Source: Streptomyces werraensis (GTDB taxonomy: Bacteria > Actinomycetota > Actinomycetes > Streptomycetales > Streptomycetaceae). From it: 64,000 nucleotides of DNA. Shown one piece after another: positions 43,837 through 52,522 of the stretch (positions are counted from its first letter, which is position 1; the number at the start of each line of letters is the position of its first letter). A program made the translations under genes and the position numbers. The DNA lies in contig BNBX01000006.1 in assembly GCA_014656175.1 (NCBI GenBank), positions 1 to 64,000 of the forward strand, written 5' to 3'. Under the pieces are notes generated by a model that had not been told where the DNA came from, made no database searches, and saw nothing but the letters and a program-made list of their open reading frames with translations.

Positions 43837-43847
43837 GCGGGGTGAAC
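43837..43847 (-). promoter_or_regulatory. Single PHO-box-like unit GTTCACCCCGC
   Basis: Read on the minus strand it matches one 11-bp PHO-box repeat, 20 bp before the phoD start. A functional PhoP site normally needs two or more direct repeats, and I see no adjacent copy. Confidence 0.25.
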
Positions 43848-43983
43848 GGGAGCCGCAGGCGGGCGGGGCCGCGGACACGAAGATCTGCATGCTAAGCAGA
43901 CGAAATGGTCGTCAGATGCATGCCGGACGTGTGCCGTGCGGGGCGTTCACACCACAGGCGGTACGGGGGAGGGGCACACACGA

Positions 43984-44012
43984 AAGCGCCGTCGGTACGA
44001 CCGACGGCGCTT
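43984..44012. terminator. Hairpin terminator for the MPE-BON-nucleotidyltransferase operon
   Basis: AAGCGCCGTCGGT and its exact complement form a 13-bp stem with an ACG loop, 16 bp past the stop of the minus-strand MPE gene. Confidence 0.75.
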
Positions 44013-44028
44013 CAGGAACCTCGGGGGA

Positions 44029-44778
44029 TCAGACGGCGTCCGCGCCCACCCGCTCGCGCAGCGGCAGGTGGTACACGTGGAAGGCCCGTCCGATCACCGG
44101 CTGGGCGACGTTGCGCACCTTGACGCCGCCCGTGGTCATGCCGTGCTCGCTGCCCGCGTGCGCGTGCCCGTGCACGGCGAGGTCGGCGCCGGCCGTGTCG
44201 ATCGCCTCGGCCAGCAGGTAGCTCCCCAGGAACGGATAGATCTCCGGCGGCTCCCCCGCGAGCGTCTCCGGCACGGGGGAGTAGTGGGTGAGGGCGATCC
44301 GCACGTCGCAGTCCTCCTCCGCCAGCCGCTCCAGCGCGGTCCGCAGACCGTCTGCGCAGCGGCGGGAGACCCGTACGAACTCCTTCATCACCGGCTCCCC
44401 GAACTCCCCGGCGCTCGCCCCGACGAACCCGCCGCCGAAGCCCTTCGTGCCGGCCACCCCGACCCGCGCGTCCCCGATCGTCAGGACCGTCGCCTCGCCC
44501 TCCAGGACGTGCGCGCCCGCGTCCCGCAGCAGCTCGGACACCTCGTCCTGGCGGTCGTCGTGGTGGTCGTGGTTGCCCAGCACCGCCACCACCGGCACCC
44601 CGAGGCCGCGGATCTCGTCGGCGACCACCTGCGCCTCGTCCGTGGTGCCGTGCCGGGTGAGGTCCCCGGCCAGCAGCAGCACGTCCGCGCAGTCGGGCAG
44701 GGTGTCGAAGGCGGGGCGCAGCACGCCCCGGGTGTCGGGCCCCATGTGGATGTCCCCGACGGCGGCGACCCTGATCAT
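44029..44778 (-). CDS. Small metallophosphoesterase
   Basis: A 249-aa calcineurin-like phosphoesterase. VAAVGDIHMGP, LLLAGDLTRHG, AVLGNHDHHDDRQDE, ALTHYSPVPET and LAVHGHAHAGSEHG supply a complete set of dimetal ligands. It resembles the YmdB/YfcE-like cytosolic MPEs; a nucleotide or phosphodiester substrate is likely but not determinable. ATG 44778 lies after GGAGGAG and overlaps the BON gene stop. It is last of three co-directional genes. Confidence 0.9.
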   Translation of the reverse strand: MIRVAAVGDIHMGPDTRGVLRPAFDTLPDCADVLLLAGDLTRHGTTDEAQVVADEIRGLGVPVVAVLGNHDHHDDRQDEVSELLRDAGAHVLEGEATVLTIGDARVGVAGTKGFGGGFVGASAGEFGEPVMKEFVRVSRRCADGLRTALERLAEEDCDVRIALTHYSPVPETLAGEPPEIYPFLGSYLLAEAIDTAGADLAVHGHAHAGSEHGMTTGGVKVRNVAQPVIGRAFHVYHLPLRERVGADAV

Positions 44779-45059
44779 GACAGCTCCTCCGCGTGGTCGG
44801 GGGACGAGGACTCGCTCACGACGAGATCGCAGTGCACGTCGAGCCCGCCGAGCTCCTCGCGCACCACCTCCAGGACGTCGTCCCGGCAGCGGGCCGACGG
44901 CACGGTCCCGGTGACCAGGACGGCCTGGCCGCGGACCTCGGCGTGCACACCGAGCTCGCCCAGCTCGCCCGAGGCGAGGCGGTCCTGGAAGTGGGCGACG
45001 CGGTACTCGGGACCCGCGGGCGGGGCGCCGCCCGCCGGACCGGCGTCGTGGGTGTTCAT
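44775..45059 (-). CDS. BON-domain-like small protein
   Basis: A 94-aa acidic protein. FQDRLASGELGELGVHAEVRG followed by VLVTGTVPSARCRDDVLEVVREEL matches the alpha/beta pattern of a single BON domain (V-x-V-x-G-x-V). There is no signal peptide, so it is cytosolic, unlike OsmY-type members. ATG 45059 follows GAAGGGAA. The four-base overlap with the MPE gene suggests they act together; the ligand is unknown. Confidence 0.7.
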   Translation of the reverse strand: MNTHDAGPAGGAPPAGPEYRVAHFQDRLASGELGELGVHAEVRGQAVLVTGTVPSARCRDDVLEVVREELGGLDVHCDLVVSESSSPDHAEELS

Positions 45060-45082
45060 GGGGGTTCCCTTCCACGGGCGGG

Positions 45083-45751
45083 TCAGATGACGTTCAGGCG
45101 TTCAAGCAGGAAGAAGAAGGCGGCGGGCATGGGCGCGTCGCCGCAGTCGCGGCGCACCTGCTCCCAGTCGACCTTCTCGCGCAGGGCGCGGGCGATGGGC
45201 AGCACGGCGCCGAAGTCGCAATGGTGCTCGGAGAACGCGGCGATCAGACCGGTGAGCAGGTCGGTCGGCGCGAGGACCGGCATCCGCACCGACTCCACGG
45301 GGAGCTCCTCCGCGCGGCGCAGCATCTCCTCCGAGACCGGGCGGTGCGCCAGCTCGAAGATGACGTCGACGTCCTGCCCGAAGCAGGTCGCCTTGATCAG
45401 CCAGTCCTCGGGCGGGCTGTAGACGGTCAGCCCGGCGTCCCGCAGCGTGGCGGCGACCGGGCCCGCGTCCTCCGGGCGGACGCAGAAGTCGACGTCGTGC
45501 TGGAGGTTGCCGCTGCCGCCATGGGCGTGCACGGCGACGCTGCCCGCCAGCGCGAAGAGATGCCCGCCCCGCTTCAGCACCGCGCCCACCTGCTTGGCCG
45601 CCTCCAGGATGGCCTGGTTGCGGTCGCGCGGCAGGTCCGCCTCGTCGGCGGGCTGGACCGGCAGCACCTCCCCGGGCCCCTCGGAGGCCAGACGGAGCTC
45701 AGGCGCCCCCGGCCGCCACGTCCGGACGGCGTCCTCGCCGTTCTCCGCCAT
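45083..45751 (-). CDS. Nucleotidyltransferase-fold protein
   Basis: A 222-aa protein starting MAENGEDAVRTWRPGA. HLFALAGSVAVHAHGGSGNLQHDVDFCV is the polymerase-beta-type signature (GS, then DxD-like HDVDF), and GQDVDVIFEL supplies the third acidic position. This places it with the AbiEii/nucleotidyl_transferase superfamily of small-molecule or antitoxin-linked NTases. ATG 45751 follows GGAAGGAG. An open frame continues to 46120 through the repeat cluster but is not coding. It is first of a three-gene operon with BON and MPE genes. Confidence 0.75.
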   Translation of the reverse strand: MAENGEDAVRTWRPGAPELRLASEGPGEVLPVQPADEADLPRDRNQAILEAAKQVGAVLKRGGHLFALAGSVAVHAHGGSGNLQHDVDFCVRPEDAGPVAATLRDAGLTVYSPPEDWLIKATCFGQDVDVIFELAHRPVSEEMLRRAEELPVESVRMPVLAPTDLLTGLIAAFSEHHCDFGAVLPIARALREKVDWEQVRRDCGDAPMPAAFFFLLERLNVI

Positions 45752-46182
45752 GACCACTCCTTCCACCACACCGGCTACGCCAGTTCCTGGTACCCGACAC
45801 CCCCACTTCGACACGGGGCGCCCGCAGGGGCGCGGGGAACTGCGCGCCCAGCCCCCCCACGGCCCGCGTCCGCCGACGAACCGGTCCCGGCACACGCCCC
45901 CGCAGGGCGCGCCCAGCCCCCGCGACCCGGCGGCCGCCGACACACCGGTCCCGGCACGCGCCCCTGAAGGGGCGCGGGGAACTGCGCGCCCAGCCCCCCA
46001 CGGCCCGCGTCCGCCGACTAACCGGTCCCGGCACACGCCACCGCGCCCCCCGAGACAGCCGCGGGCACCCCGCGACCAACCGCTTCGGCCGTACCCGAGC
46101 GGCGCCCCCCCCGCTCCCACCCGACGATGGGCCCAAGGTCCACAAAAGAAGCGGACACGCGTGTCCGGTGCTGGAGGTCGAC
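45752..46182. other. Repeat-rich divergent intergenic region
   Basis: The gap between the nucleotidyltransferase operon (minus) and the ATPase operon (plus) is mostly the repeat cluster at 45826-46038. I found no RNA gene or supported ORF in it. Confidence 0.5.
45826..46038. repeat. Tandem cluster of Streptomyces-type intergenic repeats
   Basis: Copies at about 45826-45900 and 45968-46038 are nearly identical (AGGGGCGCGGGGAACTGCGC, then CGCCCAGCCCCC, CGGCCCGCGTCCGCCGAC, ACCGGTCCCGGCACACGCC). A shorter diverged copy lies between them at about 45901-45962. The same 20-base core occurs inverted at 26999. Confidence 0.75.
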
Positions 46183-46737
46183 ATGGAGCAGGAAACGCCG
46201 CGCACGTCGGAACTTCCGCAACCCCTGCGGGCCGTCGCCTCGCACCTGAGCCGCCTGCCGGGCGCGGGCCACGTCGGCCGGGCGGCCGGAGCCGCCCTCG
46301 ACACCCTCGGCGCGGTGTCCCCCCGCGGCCGCCGCATCGCCGTCTACACCGGCGCGGGCGTCCTGGGCGTCGCCGGCCTGGTGGAGTGGCCCGTCGCCCT
46401 CACCGGCGCGGCGGTCGCCTGGCTCACCAAGCCGCGGGACGAACAGAAAACCGCCGACGGAACGCCGCGTACCCACGCCGATGAGGAAGCGTGGGCCGCA
46501 GCGACCCGCCAGGGTGTGGTCCCCGAGGGCGGCGCCCCCGGCCGCGGCGACACGCACCGGGACCGCGACACCGGCCCCGGCGACCGTCTCACCCCCACCC
46601 GCCACCACCCCGCCCCGCGCGTCCAGCCCGCCAAGGTCGGCGACGAAGGCACCGCGTCCGCGCTGAAGAAGGTGGCCGCGGCGACCGGACACGACGACTC
46701 CTCCGGGCGGCCGGGCCACACCCGGCGCTCCGACTGA
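46183..46737 (+). CDS. Small membrane protein preceding the P-type ATPase
   Basis: A 184-aa protein beginning MEQETPRTSELPQPLRAVAS. One hydrophobic hairpin is visible (about 48-85: IAVYTGAGVLGVAGLVEWPVALTGAAVAWLT). A long hydrophilic, low-complexity tail rich in His, Thr, Asp and Arg follows (THRDRDTGPGDRLTPTRHHP). ATG 46183 lies 5 bases after GGAGG. It ends 19 bp before the giant ATPase. The His/Asp-rich tail might bind metal or modulate the pump, but that is inference. Confidence 0.65.
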   Translation: MEQETPRTSELPQPLRAVASHLSRLPGAGHVGRAAGAALDTLGAVSPRGRRIAVYTGAGVLGVAGLVEWPVALTGAAVAWLTKPRDEQKTADGTPRTHADEEAWAAATRQGVVPEGGAPGRGDTHRDRDTGPGDRLTPTRHHPAPRVQPAKVGDEGTASALKKVAAATGHDDSSGRPGHTRRSD

Positions 46738-46756
46738 GCCGGGGACGGGATCCCGC

Positions 46757-49700
46757 ATGTTCGCACTCCTCGACGTAGCCCCCTTCGCCGGCGCCGTGGC
46801 GGGCGCCGCCGCCGGAATGGCCCGCGGCACCGTCCACGGCGTGACGTCCGTCCACGACACCGCCCGCCGGCTGACCCACGTCGCCCGCAACGCCCTCGGC
46901 GCCGACCGCCACTGGCGGGCCGGCCACCGCGTGCACCTCGCGCTGCGGCACCCCGACGCGGCCGTCGGCCCCCTCGCCCGCGAGGCCGCCGCCGAGCTGC
47001 TGGAACACCCCGACGTCGTCACCGCGTACTGGGACGAGGGGCTGGCCCGGCTCGTGGTGACGGCCGTGACCGACGCGGCCGGCGACCGCGTCGCCGAGCG
47101 GGCCGTCGCCGTCGCCGGGCGCCTCGGGCTCACCGAGGACGCCGGCCCCGGGCCGGAGGCCGGGACCACGCACCCAGGTGACCCGCGCGAGGTGCGCGTC
47201 GCCGCCGCCGCGCTGCTGCTGGACGCCGCCGGTGCGGCCGGCGCCCTCGCGGGCCGGTCGCTGCGGCTGCCGCGCAGCCCCAAGGGGGTCACCGCCCTCG
47301 TCACCCTGCTCCGCGAGAATCCCCGCTTCCGCGCCCGGCTGCGCGAGCGGCTCGGCGGCAGCGGCATGGAGCTGCTGCTCGCCGCCGCGAACGCCGCCGC
47401 GCACGGCGCCGCCCAGTCCCCGGTGTCGCTGCTGCTCGACGGGCTGCTGCGCGCCGGGCAGCTCACCGAGGCGACGGCCCGCGCGGCCGCCTTCGAGGCG
47501 CTCCACGACGACGTGTGCCGGGAGCGGCGCACCAGCGTGCCGCCCGTGCCCGGCGTCCGCCCGCCCCTGCGCGTGACCCCGGCGCAGGCGTACGCGGCGA
47601 ACGCCGGCACCGGCAGCGTGGCCGGGGCCGCCGCCACCCTCCTCGTCACCCACGACACCGGCGAGGCGGCCGAGGCCGTACTGGCGGGCTCGCCGAAGGC
47701 CGCGCGCTACGGCCCCGCCGCCTTCAACTCCGTGCTGGGCACCGAACTCGCCCGCACGGGCGTGCTGGTGCGCGGCGGCGACCGGCTGCGCCAGCTGGAG
47801 ATCGCCGACTCTCTGGTGCTGCACGCCGACGCCCTGCGCAGCCTGCCCCCGGCCGAGGACGAGGAGCCCGCGCCGTACCACGACCCCGTGCACCCCTGGG
47901 CGGAGGCGGTGCTCGACGCGGCCCGCAGGGCCGGGCTGCACGTCGTCGTCACCGGCGGCTCGGAGCTGAAGGACATCACCCGCCTCGCCGACGAGGTCGC
48001 CCCCGCCGACCTGCCGTTCGGCGACGCCGTCCGTGCCCTCCAGCAGGACGGGCACATCGTCGTCAGCGTGGCCAGGGTGCCCGTCGGCGGGGACCGGGAC
48101 GTCGCGGACGGGCTGCCCGCGGGGGACGTGGCGATCGCGCTCACCGACGGCAGCTCGGCGGTCCCGTGGGGGGCCGACGCCCTCGCCCCCGGCGGACTCG
48201 CGGACGTGTGGCGGCTGCTCACCGCGATCCCGGCGGCCCGCCGTGTCGGCCGCCGCTCGCAGACCCTGGCCCGCGCGGGCGCCGCACTCTCCGGGCTGCT
48301 GGTGGCCCGTGGCGGAACCCCCGGCGGTCGCGTGTGGCAGCGGCTCACCCGCCACGCCCCGGTGAACGTCGCCGCGGCCGGCGCCCTTCTCACCGGCTGG
48401 ACCGAGGCCGTCCGCGTGGCCCGCGCCGCGCCGCCCGAACCCCGGCTGCACGTGCCCTGGCACGCCCTCGAACCGCACGAGGCGCGCACCCTCCTGCGGC
48501 ACGCCCGTACCGAGGCCGAACCGGTCGGGCTCGACCTGCTCGGCGACCGCGTGCGGCAGCGGGCCGCGCGCCTGGCCCGGACCGGCGCCGCCGCGCCCGC
48601 CCGCTGGACCTGGGAGGCGGCCGGCGCGGTCCGCCGTGAGCTGGACGACCCGCTCACCCCGGTCCTCGCCACCGGCGCGGTCGCCTCGGCGCTGCTCGGC
48701 TCACTGGTGGACGCGCTGCTGGTGGTCGGCGCGATGGACCTCAACGCGGTCGCGGGCGGCCTCCAGCGGCTGCGCGCCGAACGCGCCCTCGCCCGGCTCG
48801 CCGCCCGTCAGCAGCCCCGGGCGCGCCGCCACCTCACCGACCAGCGGACGGTCACCGTCGACGCCACCCGACTACGGCCGGGCGACCACATCGACCTCGC
48901 GGCCGGCGACGTCGTGCCGGCGGACGCGCGACTGCTGATCGCCGACGGGCTGGAGATCGACGAGTCGTCGCTCACCGGCGAGTCACTGCCCGTGGCCAAG
49001 AACGTCGAGGCGACGCCGGGCGCACCGGTGGCACGGCGGACCTGCATGGTCTTCGAGGGCACCACCGTGGTGGCGGGACGGGCCGAGGCGCTCGTGGTGG
49101 ACACCGGCGACCACACCGAGGCGGGCCGCGCCGTCGCCCTCGCCTCCCGCACACCGCCGCCCGCCGGCGTGCAGGCCCGGCTGCAGGAACTGACCCGCAA
49201 GGCGCTGCCCGTCACCCTCACCGGCGGAGCGCTGGTGACCGGCCTGTCCCTGCTGCGCGGCAGCCCGCTGCGGCGCGCCGTCAGCGGCGGGGTCGCGGTG
49301 GCCGTCGCCGCCGTGCCCGAGGGGCTGCCGCTGGTCGCGACCGTCGCACAGATGGCCGCCGCCCGCCGCCTGTCCCGCCGGGGCGTGCTGGTGCGCACCC
49401 CGCGCACCCTGGAGGCGCTGGGCCGGGTCGACACCATGTGCTTCGACAAGACCGGCACCCTCACCGAGAACCGCCTCCGTCTGGTGCGGACCGCCACCGC
49501 CGACGGCGCCGTCCTGGCCCCGGACGACGAACGGGCCGTACCGGTCGTACGGATGGCCGCGCGTGCCTGCCCCCAGGAGGAGACCGCCGAGGGCCGCAAG
49601 GTCGCGCACGCCACCGACGAGGCCGTGCTGGACGCCGCGCCGCCCGACGACGACTGGACCCCGGCCGGCGAACTGGCCTTCGAGGCCAGCCGTGGTTACG

Positions 49701-51082
49701 CGGCGGCCGTGGGCCGGGACGGCGAGGACGGCGCGTACCTCGTCGTCAAGGGCGCCCCCGAGACGGTGCTGCCCGCCTGCGCGGACCTGCCGGAGGGGGC
49801 GGCCGGCGCCGCCCACACCCTCGCCGGGCAGGGACTGCGCGTCCTCGCCGTCGCCCGCCGCCGGTACGAGGGCGCCGACCCGGAGGCGGAGGTGCAGGCC
49901 GGCCTCTCCGGCCTGGAGCTCGTCGGCTTCGTCGCCCTCGCGGACGTGCCCCGCGACACCTCCCGGGAACTCCTCACCGCCCTGCGGAAGTCCGGCATCG
50001 TGCCCGTCATGCTCACCGGCGACCACCCGGAGACCGCCCGCGCCATCGCCCTGCAACTGGGCTGGCCCGAGGAGACCGAGGTGGTCACCGGCGACGACCT
50101 GGTCGCCATGGGCCGCGCCGAACGGGTCCGGGCCCTGCACGGCGCCGGGGTCGTCGCCCGTGTCGCGCCCGAGCAGAAGCTCCACGTCGTGGAGGCCCTC
50201 CAGCAGGCCGGGCGGGTGGTGGCGATGGCCGGCGACGGCGCCAACGACGCCGCCGCCATCCGCGCCGCCGACGTGGGCGTCGGCATCGAGGCCCGCGGCT
50301 CCGCCGCCGCACGCAACGCCGCCGACATCGTCCTCACCGGCGGCGACCTGTCCGTCCTGGTGGACGCCTTCGCCGAGGGCCGGGCGCTGTGGCGCAGCGT
50401 GGCCGACGCGGTGAGCATCCTCATCGGCGGCAACGCCGGAGAGGTAGGCTTCAGCGTTCTCGGCACCCTGCTCGCCGGCTCCTCGCCGCTGTCCACCCGC
50501 CAGCTGCTGCTGGTGAACCTGCTCACCGACATGTTCCCGGCCATGGCCGTGGCGGTGACGCCGAGCAACGACCCGTCCACGGAGGCGCACGCGGCGACCG
50601 GTCCGATGGGCCTCGACGTGCTCGGCACGCCGCTGCTGCGCTCCATCCGGCGGCGCGGCGTCACCACCTGCCTGGGCGCGGTCACGGCGTACCTGATCGG
50701 CCGGTTCACCCCCGGCACCGAACGCCGCTCCACCACCATGGCGCTGTGCGGGGTGGTCGGCGCACAGCTGGTGCAGACCCTCTCCGGACGCCGCCACAGC
50801 ACTCTGGTGTGGGTGACCGCGCTGGGCTCCGCCGCGGTCCTCGCCGCGCTGGTGCAGACGCCCGGCGTCAGCCACTTCTTCGGCTGCGTCCCCCTGGGAC
50901 CGGTCGCCTGGACGGGCGTCGCCCTCGCCATCACCCTCTCCGCCCTGGCCCCCCGTCTGGAACACCTGGCCGCGGTACGCCACCTGTACGCCCTGGCGGC
51001 CCGTCTCACCCAACGCCTGACGGACTCGGCCCGCCACACCCGCCACGCCCTCCACACCGGCATGGCCCGCCCGGTCGCCTGA
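46757..51082 (+). CDS. Very large P-type ATPase (CtpI-like)
   Basis: A 1441-aa membrane pump. The first ~630 residues form an unusual N-terminal extension of alpha/beta repeats and hydrophobic patches (LTHVARNALGADRHWRAGHR; VVVTGGSELKDITRLADEVA). The canonical pump follows: LTGESLPVAKN (near 738), the phosphorylated CFDKTGTLTEN (D897), KGAPETVLPA, MLTGDHPETA and GDGANDAAAIRAADVGVG (near 1158), with C-terminal helices to the end. The size recalls mycobacterial CtpI/CtpH, whose ion is unresolved. There is no N-terminal CxxC metal domain, so heavy-metal transport is unlikely. It is downstream of a small membrane protein. Confidence 0.9.
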   Translation: MFALLDVAPFAGAVAGAAAGMARGTVHGVTSVHDTARRLTHVARNALGADRHWRAGHRVHLALRHPDAAVGPLAREAAAELLEHPDVVTAYWDEGLARLVVTAVTDAAGDRVAERAVAVAGRLGLTEDAGPGPEAGTTHPGDPREVRVAAAALLLDAAGAAGALAGRSLRLPRSPKGVTALVTLLRENPRFRARLRERLGGSGMELLLAAANAAAHGAAQSPVSLLLDGLLRAGQLTEATARAAAFEALHDDVCRERRTSVPPVPGVRPPLRVTPAQAYAANAGTGSVAGAAATLLVTHDTGEAAEAVLAGSPKAARYGPAAFNSVLGTELARTGVLVRGGDRLRQLEIADSLVLHADALRSLPPAEDEEPAPYHDPVHPWAEAVLDAARRAGLHVVVTGGSELKDITRLADEVAPADLPFGDAVRALQQDGHIVVSVARVPVGGDRDVADGLPAGDVAIALTDGSSAVPWGADALAPGGLADVWRLLTAIPAARRVGRRSQTLARAGAALSGLLVARGGTPGGRVWQRLTRHAPVNVAAAGALLTGWTEAVRVARAAPPEPRLHVPWHALEPHEARTLLRHARTEAEPVGLDLLGDRVRQRAARLARTGAAAPARWTWEAAGAVRRELDDPLTPVLATGAVASALLGSLVDALLVVGAMDLNAVAGGLQRLRAERALARLAARQQPRARRHLTDQRTVTVDATRLRPGDHIDLAAGDVVPADARLLIADGLEIDESSLTGESLPVAKNVEATPGAPVARRTCMVFEGTTVVAGRAEALVVDTGDHTEAGRAVALASRTPPPAGVQARLQELTRKALPVTLTGGALVTGLSLLRGSPLRRAVSGGVAVAVAAVPEGLPLVATVAQMAAARRLSRRGVLVRTPRTLEALGRVDTMCFDKTGTLTENRLRLVRTATADGAVLAPDDERAVPVVRMAARACPQEETAEGRKVAHATDEAVLDAAPPDDDWTPAGELAFEASRGYAAAVGRDGEDGAYLVVKGAPETVLPACADLPEGAAGAAHTLAGQGLRVLAVARRRYEGADPEAEVQAGLSGLELVGFVALADVPRDTSRELLTALRKSGIVPVMLTGDHPETARAIALQLGWPEETEVVTGDDLVAMGRAERVRALHGAGVVARVAPEQKLHVVEALQQAGRVVAMAGDGANDAAAIRAADVGVGIEARGSAAARNAADIVLTGGDLSVLVDAFAEGRALWRSVADAVSILIGGNAGEVGFSVLGTLLAGSSPLSTRQLLLVNLLTDMFPAMAVAVTPSNDPSTEAHAATGPMGLDVLGTPLLRSIRRRGVTTCLGAVTAYLIGRFTPGTERRSTTMALCGVVGAQLVQTLSGRRHSTLVWVTALGSAAVLAALVQTPGVSHFFGCVPLGPVAWTGVALAITLSALAPRLEHLAAVRHLYALAARLTQRLTDSARHTRHALHTGMARPVA

Positions 51083-51276
51083 ACCGGGTCGTCCGACCCG
51101 GCGTCCGCCGGCGGCCCCCGGCCCTCGGCGGCAAGAGGCCCGTGTCGGCAGAACGGGCGAACCGCGCACACACTGGAAGTGCAGGGCGGTTCCGGACACC
51201 CCGGCTCCGCCGACGCAGGCGGGTGCGTGCGCCCCGCGCCGAGGCCCGCCGCTCAGCGTGAAGGGTGAGGATCGGC

Positions 51277-52350
51277 ATGAAGGGTTACGTCTTCCACGGC
51301 CCCGGGCAGTCCGCCTGGGAGGAGGTTCCCGATCCGGAGATCCGGGAGCCCGGCGACGTCATCGTCCGCGTCGACGCCGTCACCATCTGCGGGACGGACC
51401 TGCACATCCTCAAGGGCGACGTGCCCGAGGTGCGGCCCGGGACCGTCCTCGGACACGAGGCGGTCGGCGAGGTGGTCGAGGCCGGCGCCGACGTCCGTAC
51501 CGTACGGCCCGGTGACCGGGTCCTGGTCTCCTGCATCACCGCGTGCGGCCGCTGCCGCTTCTGCCGCGAGGGCGTGTACGGGCAGTGCCGGGGCGGCGGA
51601 GGCTGGATCCTCGGGCATCTCGTCGACGGCACGCAGGCCGAGTACGTACGGGTGCCGTTCGCCGACCTGTCGGTGTACCCGCTGCCCGGCGCCCTCGCCA
51701 ACGAGGACGCGGTGCTGCTGGCGGACATCTTCCCCACGGCCTACGAGGTGGGCGTGCTCAACGGGCGCGTGCGGCCCGGCGACACCGTCGTCGTGGTCGG
51801 CGCCGGACCGGTCGGGCTGGCCGCCATCGCCACGGCCCGGCTGTTCGGCCCCGAGCGCGTGGTCGCGGTGGACCTGGCGGCGTCCCGGCTCCAGGCGGCG
51901 AAGGAGTTCGGCGCCGACGCGGTGGCCGACGCGAGCGAGGGCCCCGAGCAGCTGGTCGAGGACCTCACCGGGGAGCTCGGCGCGGACGTGGTGATCGAGG
52001 CGGTCGGCGTCCCGGAGACCTTCGAACTGTGCACCCGGGTGGTGCGCCCCGGCGGGCACGTCGCCAACGTCGGCGTGCACGGCACGCCCGCCACGCTGCA
52101 CCTCGAGGACCTCTGGATCAAGAACGTCACCATCACCACCGGCCTCGTCGACACGCACTCCACGCCCGCCCTGCTGCGGATGGCCGCGTCCGGCCGGCTG
52201 CCCACCCGGCGTCTGGTCTCCCACACCTTCCCCCTGGACCAGATGCAGGAGGCGTACGACGTGTTCGCCAACGCCGCCGAGACGGGCGCGCTCAAGGTCG
52301 TCCTCGGCGTCCCGCAGCACGAGGTCGTCCCGGTGCACCCGACGATGTGA
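51277..52350 (+). CDS. Zinc-dependent alcohol dehydrogenase (MDR)
   Basis: A 357-aa medium-chain dehydrogenase. Catalytic zinc ligands are in TICGTDLHI and GHEAVGEVVEAG. The structural-zinc loop is CITACGRCRFCREGVYGQC, and NAD(P) binding is VVVVGAGPVGLAAIATA. FGADAVADASEG and GLVDTHSTPALLRM are typical of the threonine/isopropanol/formaldehyde dehydrogenase branch in actinobacteria. ATG 51277 (MKGYVFHGPGQ) follows GAGGA; a GTG at 51265 has its ribosome site too close. Substrate is unknown. Confidence 0.92.
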   Translation: MKGYVFHGPGQSAWEEVPDPEIREPGDVIVRVDAVTICGTDLHILKGDVPEVRPGTVLGHEAVGEVVEAGADVRTVRPGDRVLVSCITACGRCRFCREGVYGQCRGGGGWILGHLVDGTQAEYVRVPFADLSVYPLPGALANEDAVLLADIFPTAYEVGVLNGRVRPGDTVVVVGAGPVGLAAIATARLFGPERVVAVDLAASRLQAAKEFGADAVADASEGPEQLVEDLTGELGADVVIEAVGVPETFELCTRVVRPGGHVANVGVHGTPATLHLEDLWIKNVTITTGLVDTHSTPALLRMAASGRLPTRRLVSHTFPLDQMQEAYDVFANAAETGALKVVLGVPQHEVVPVHPTM

Positions 52351-52522
52351 CCGCCGGACGGAGCGGCGGGACCCGGCCGTCCCGCCCTCCTGCCGCACCG
52401 GTCCGGGACGAACGGGCGGACCCGTTCACGGAAAGGCCCGTTCCGCCCGTGCGGGCCGGGGGAGAACGGGCCACCCTGGAGGTGACGGCGCGATCGGCAC
52501 CCGCGCGAGGAGGTGACCTCCC

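Noticed and set aside
45752..46120. N-terminal extension of the nucleotidyltransferase through the repeat cluster
   Set aside because: The extension translates repeats only, and ATG 45751 has a strong GGAAGGAG site.
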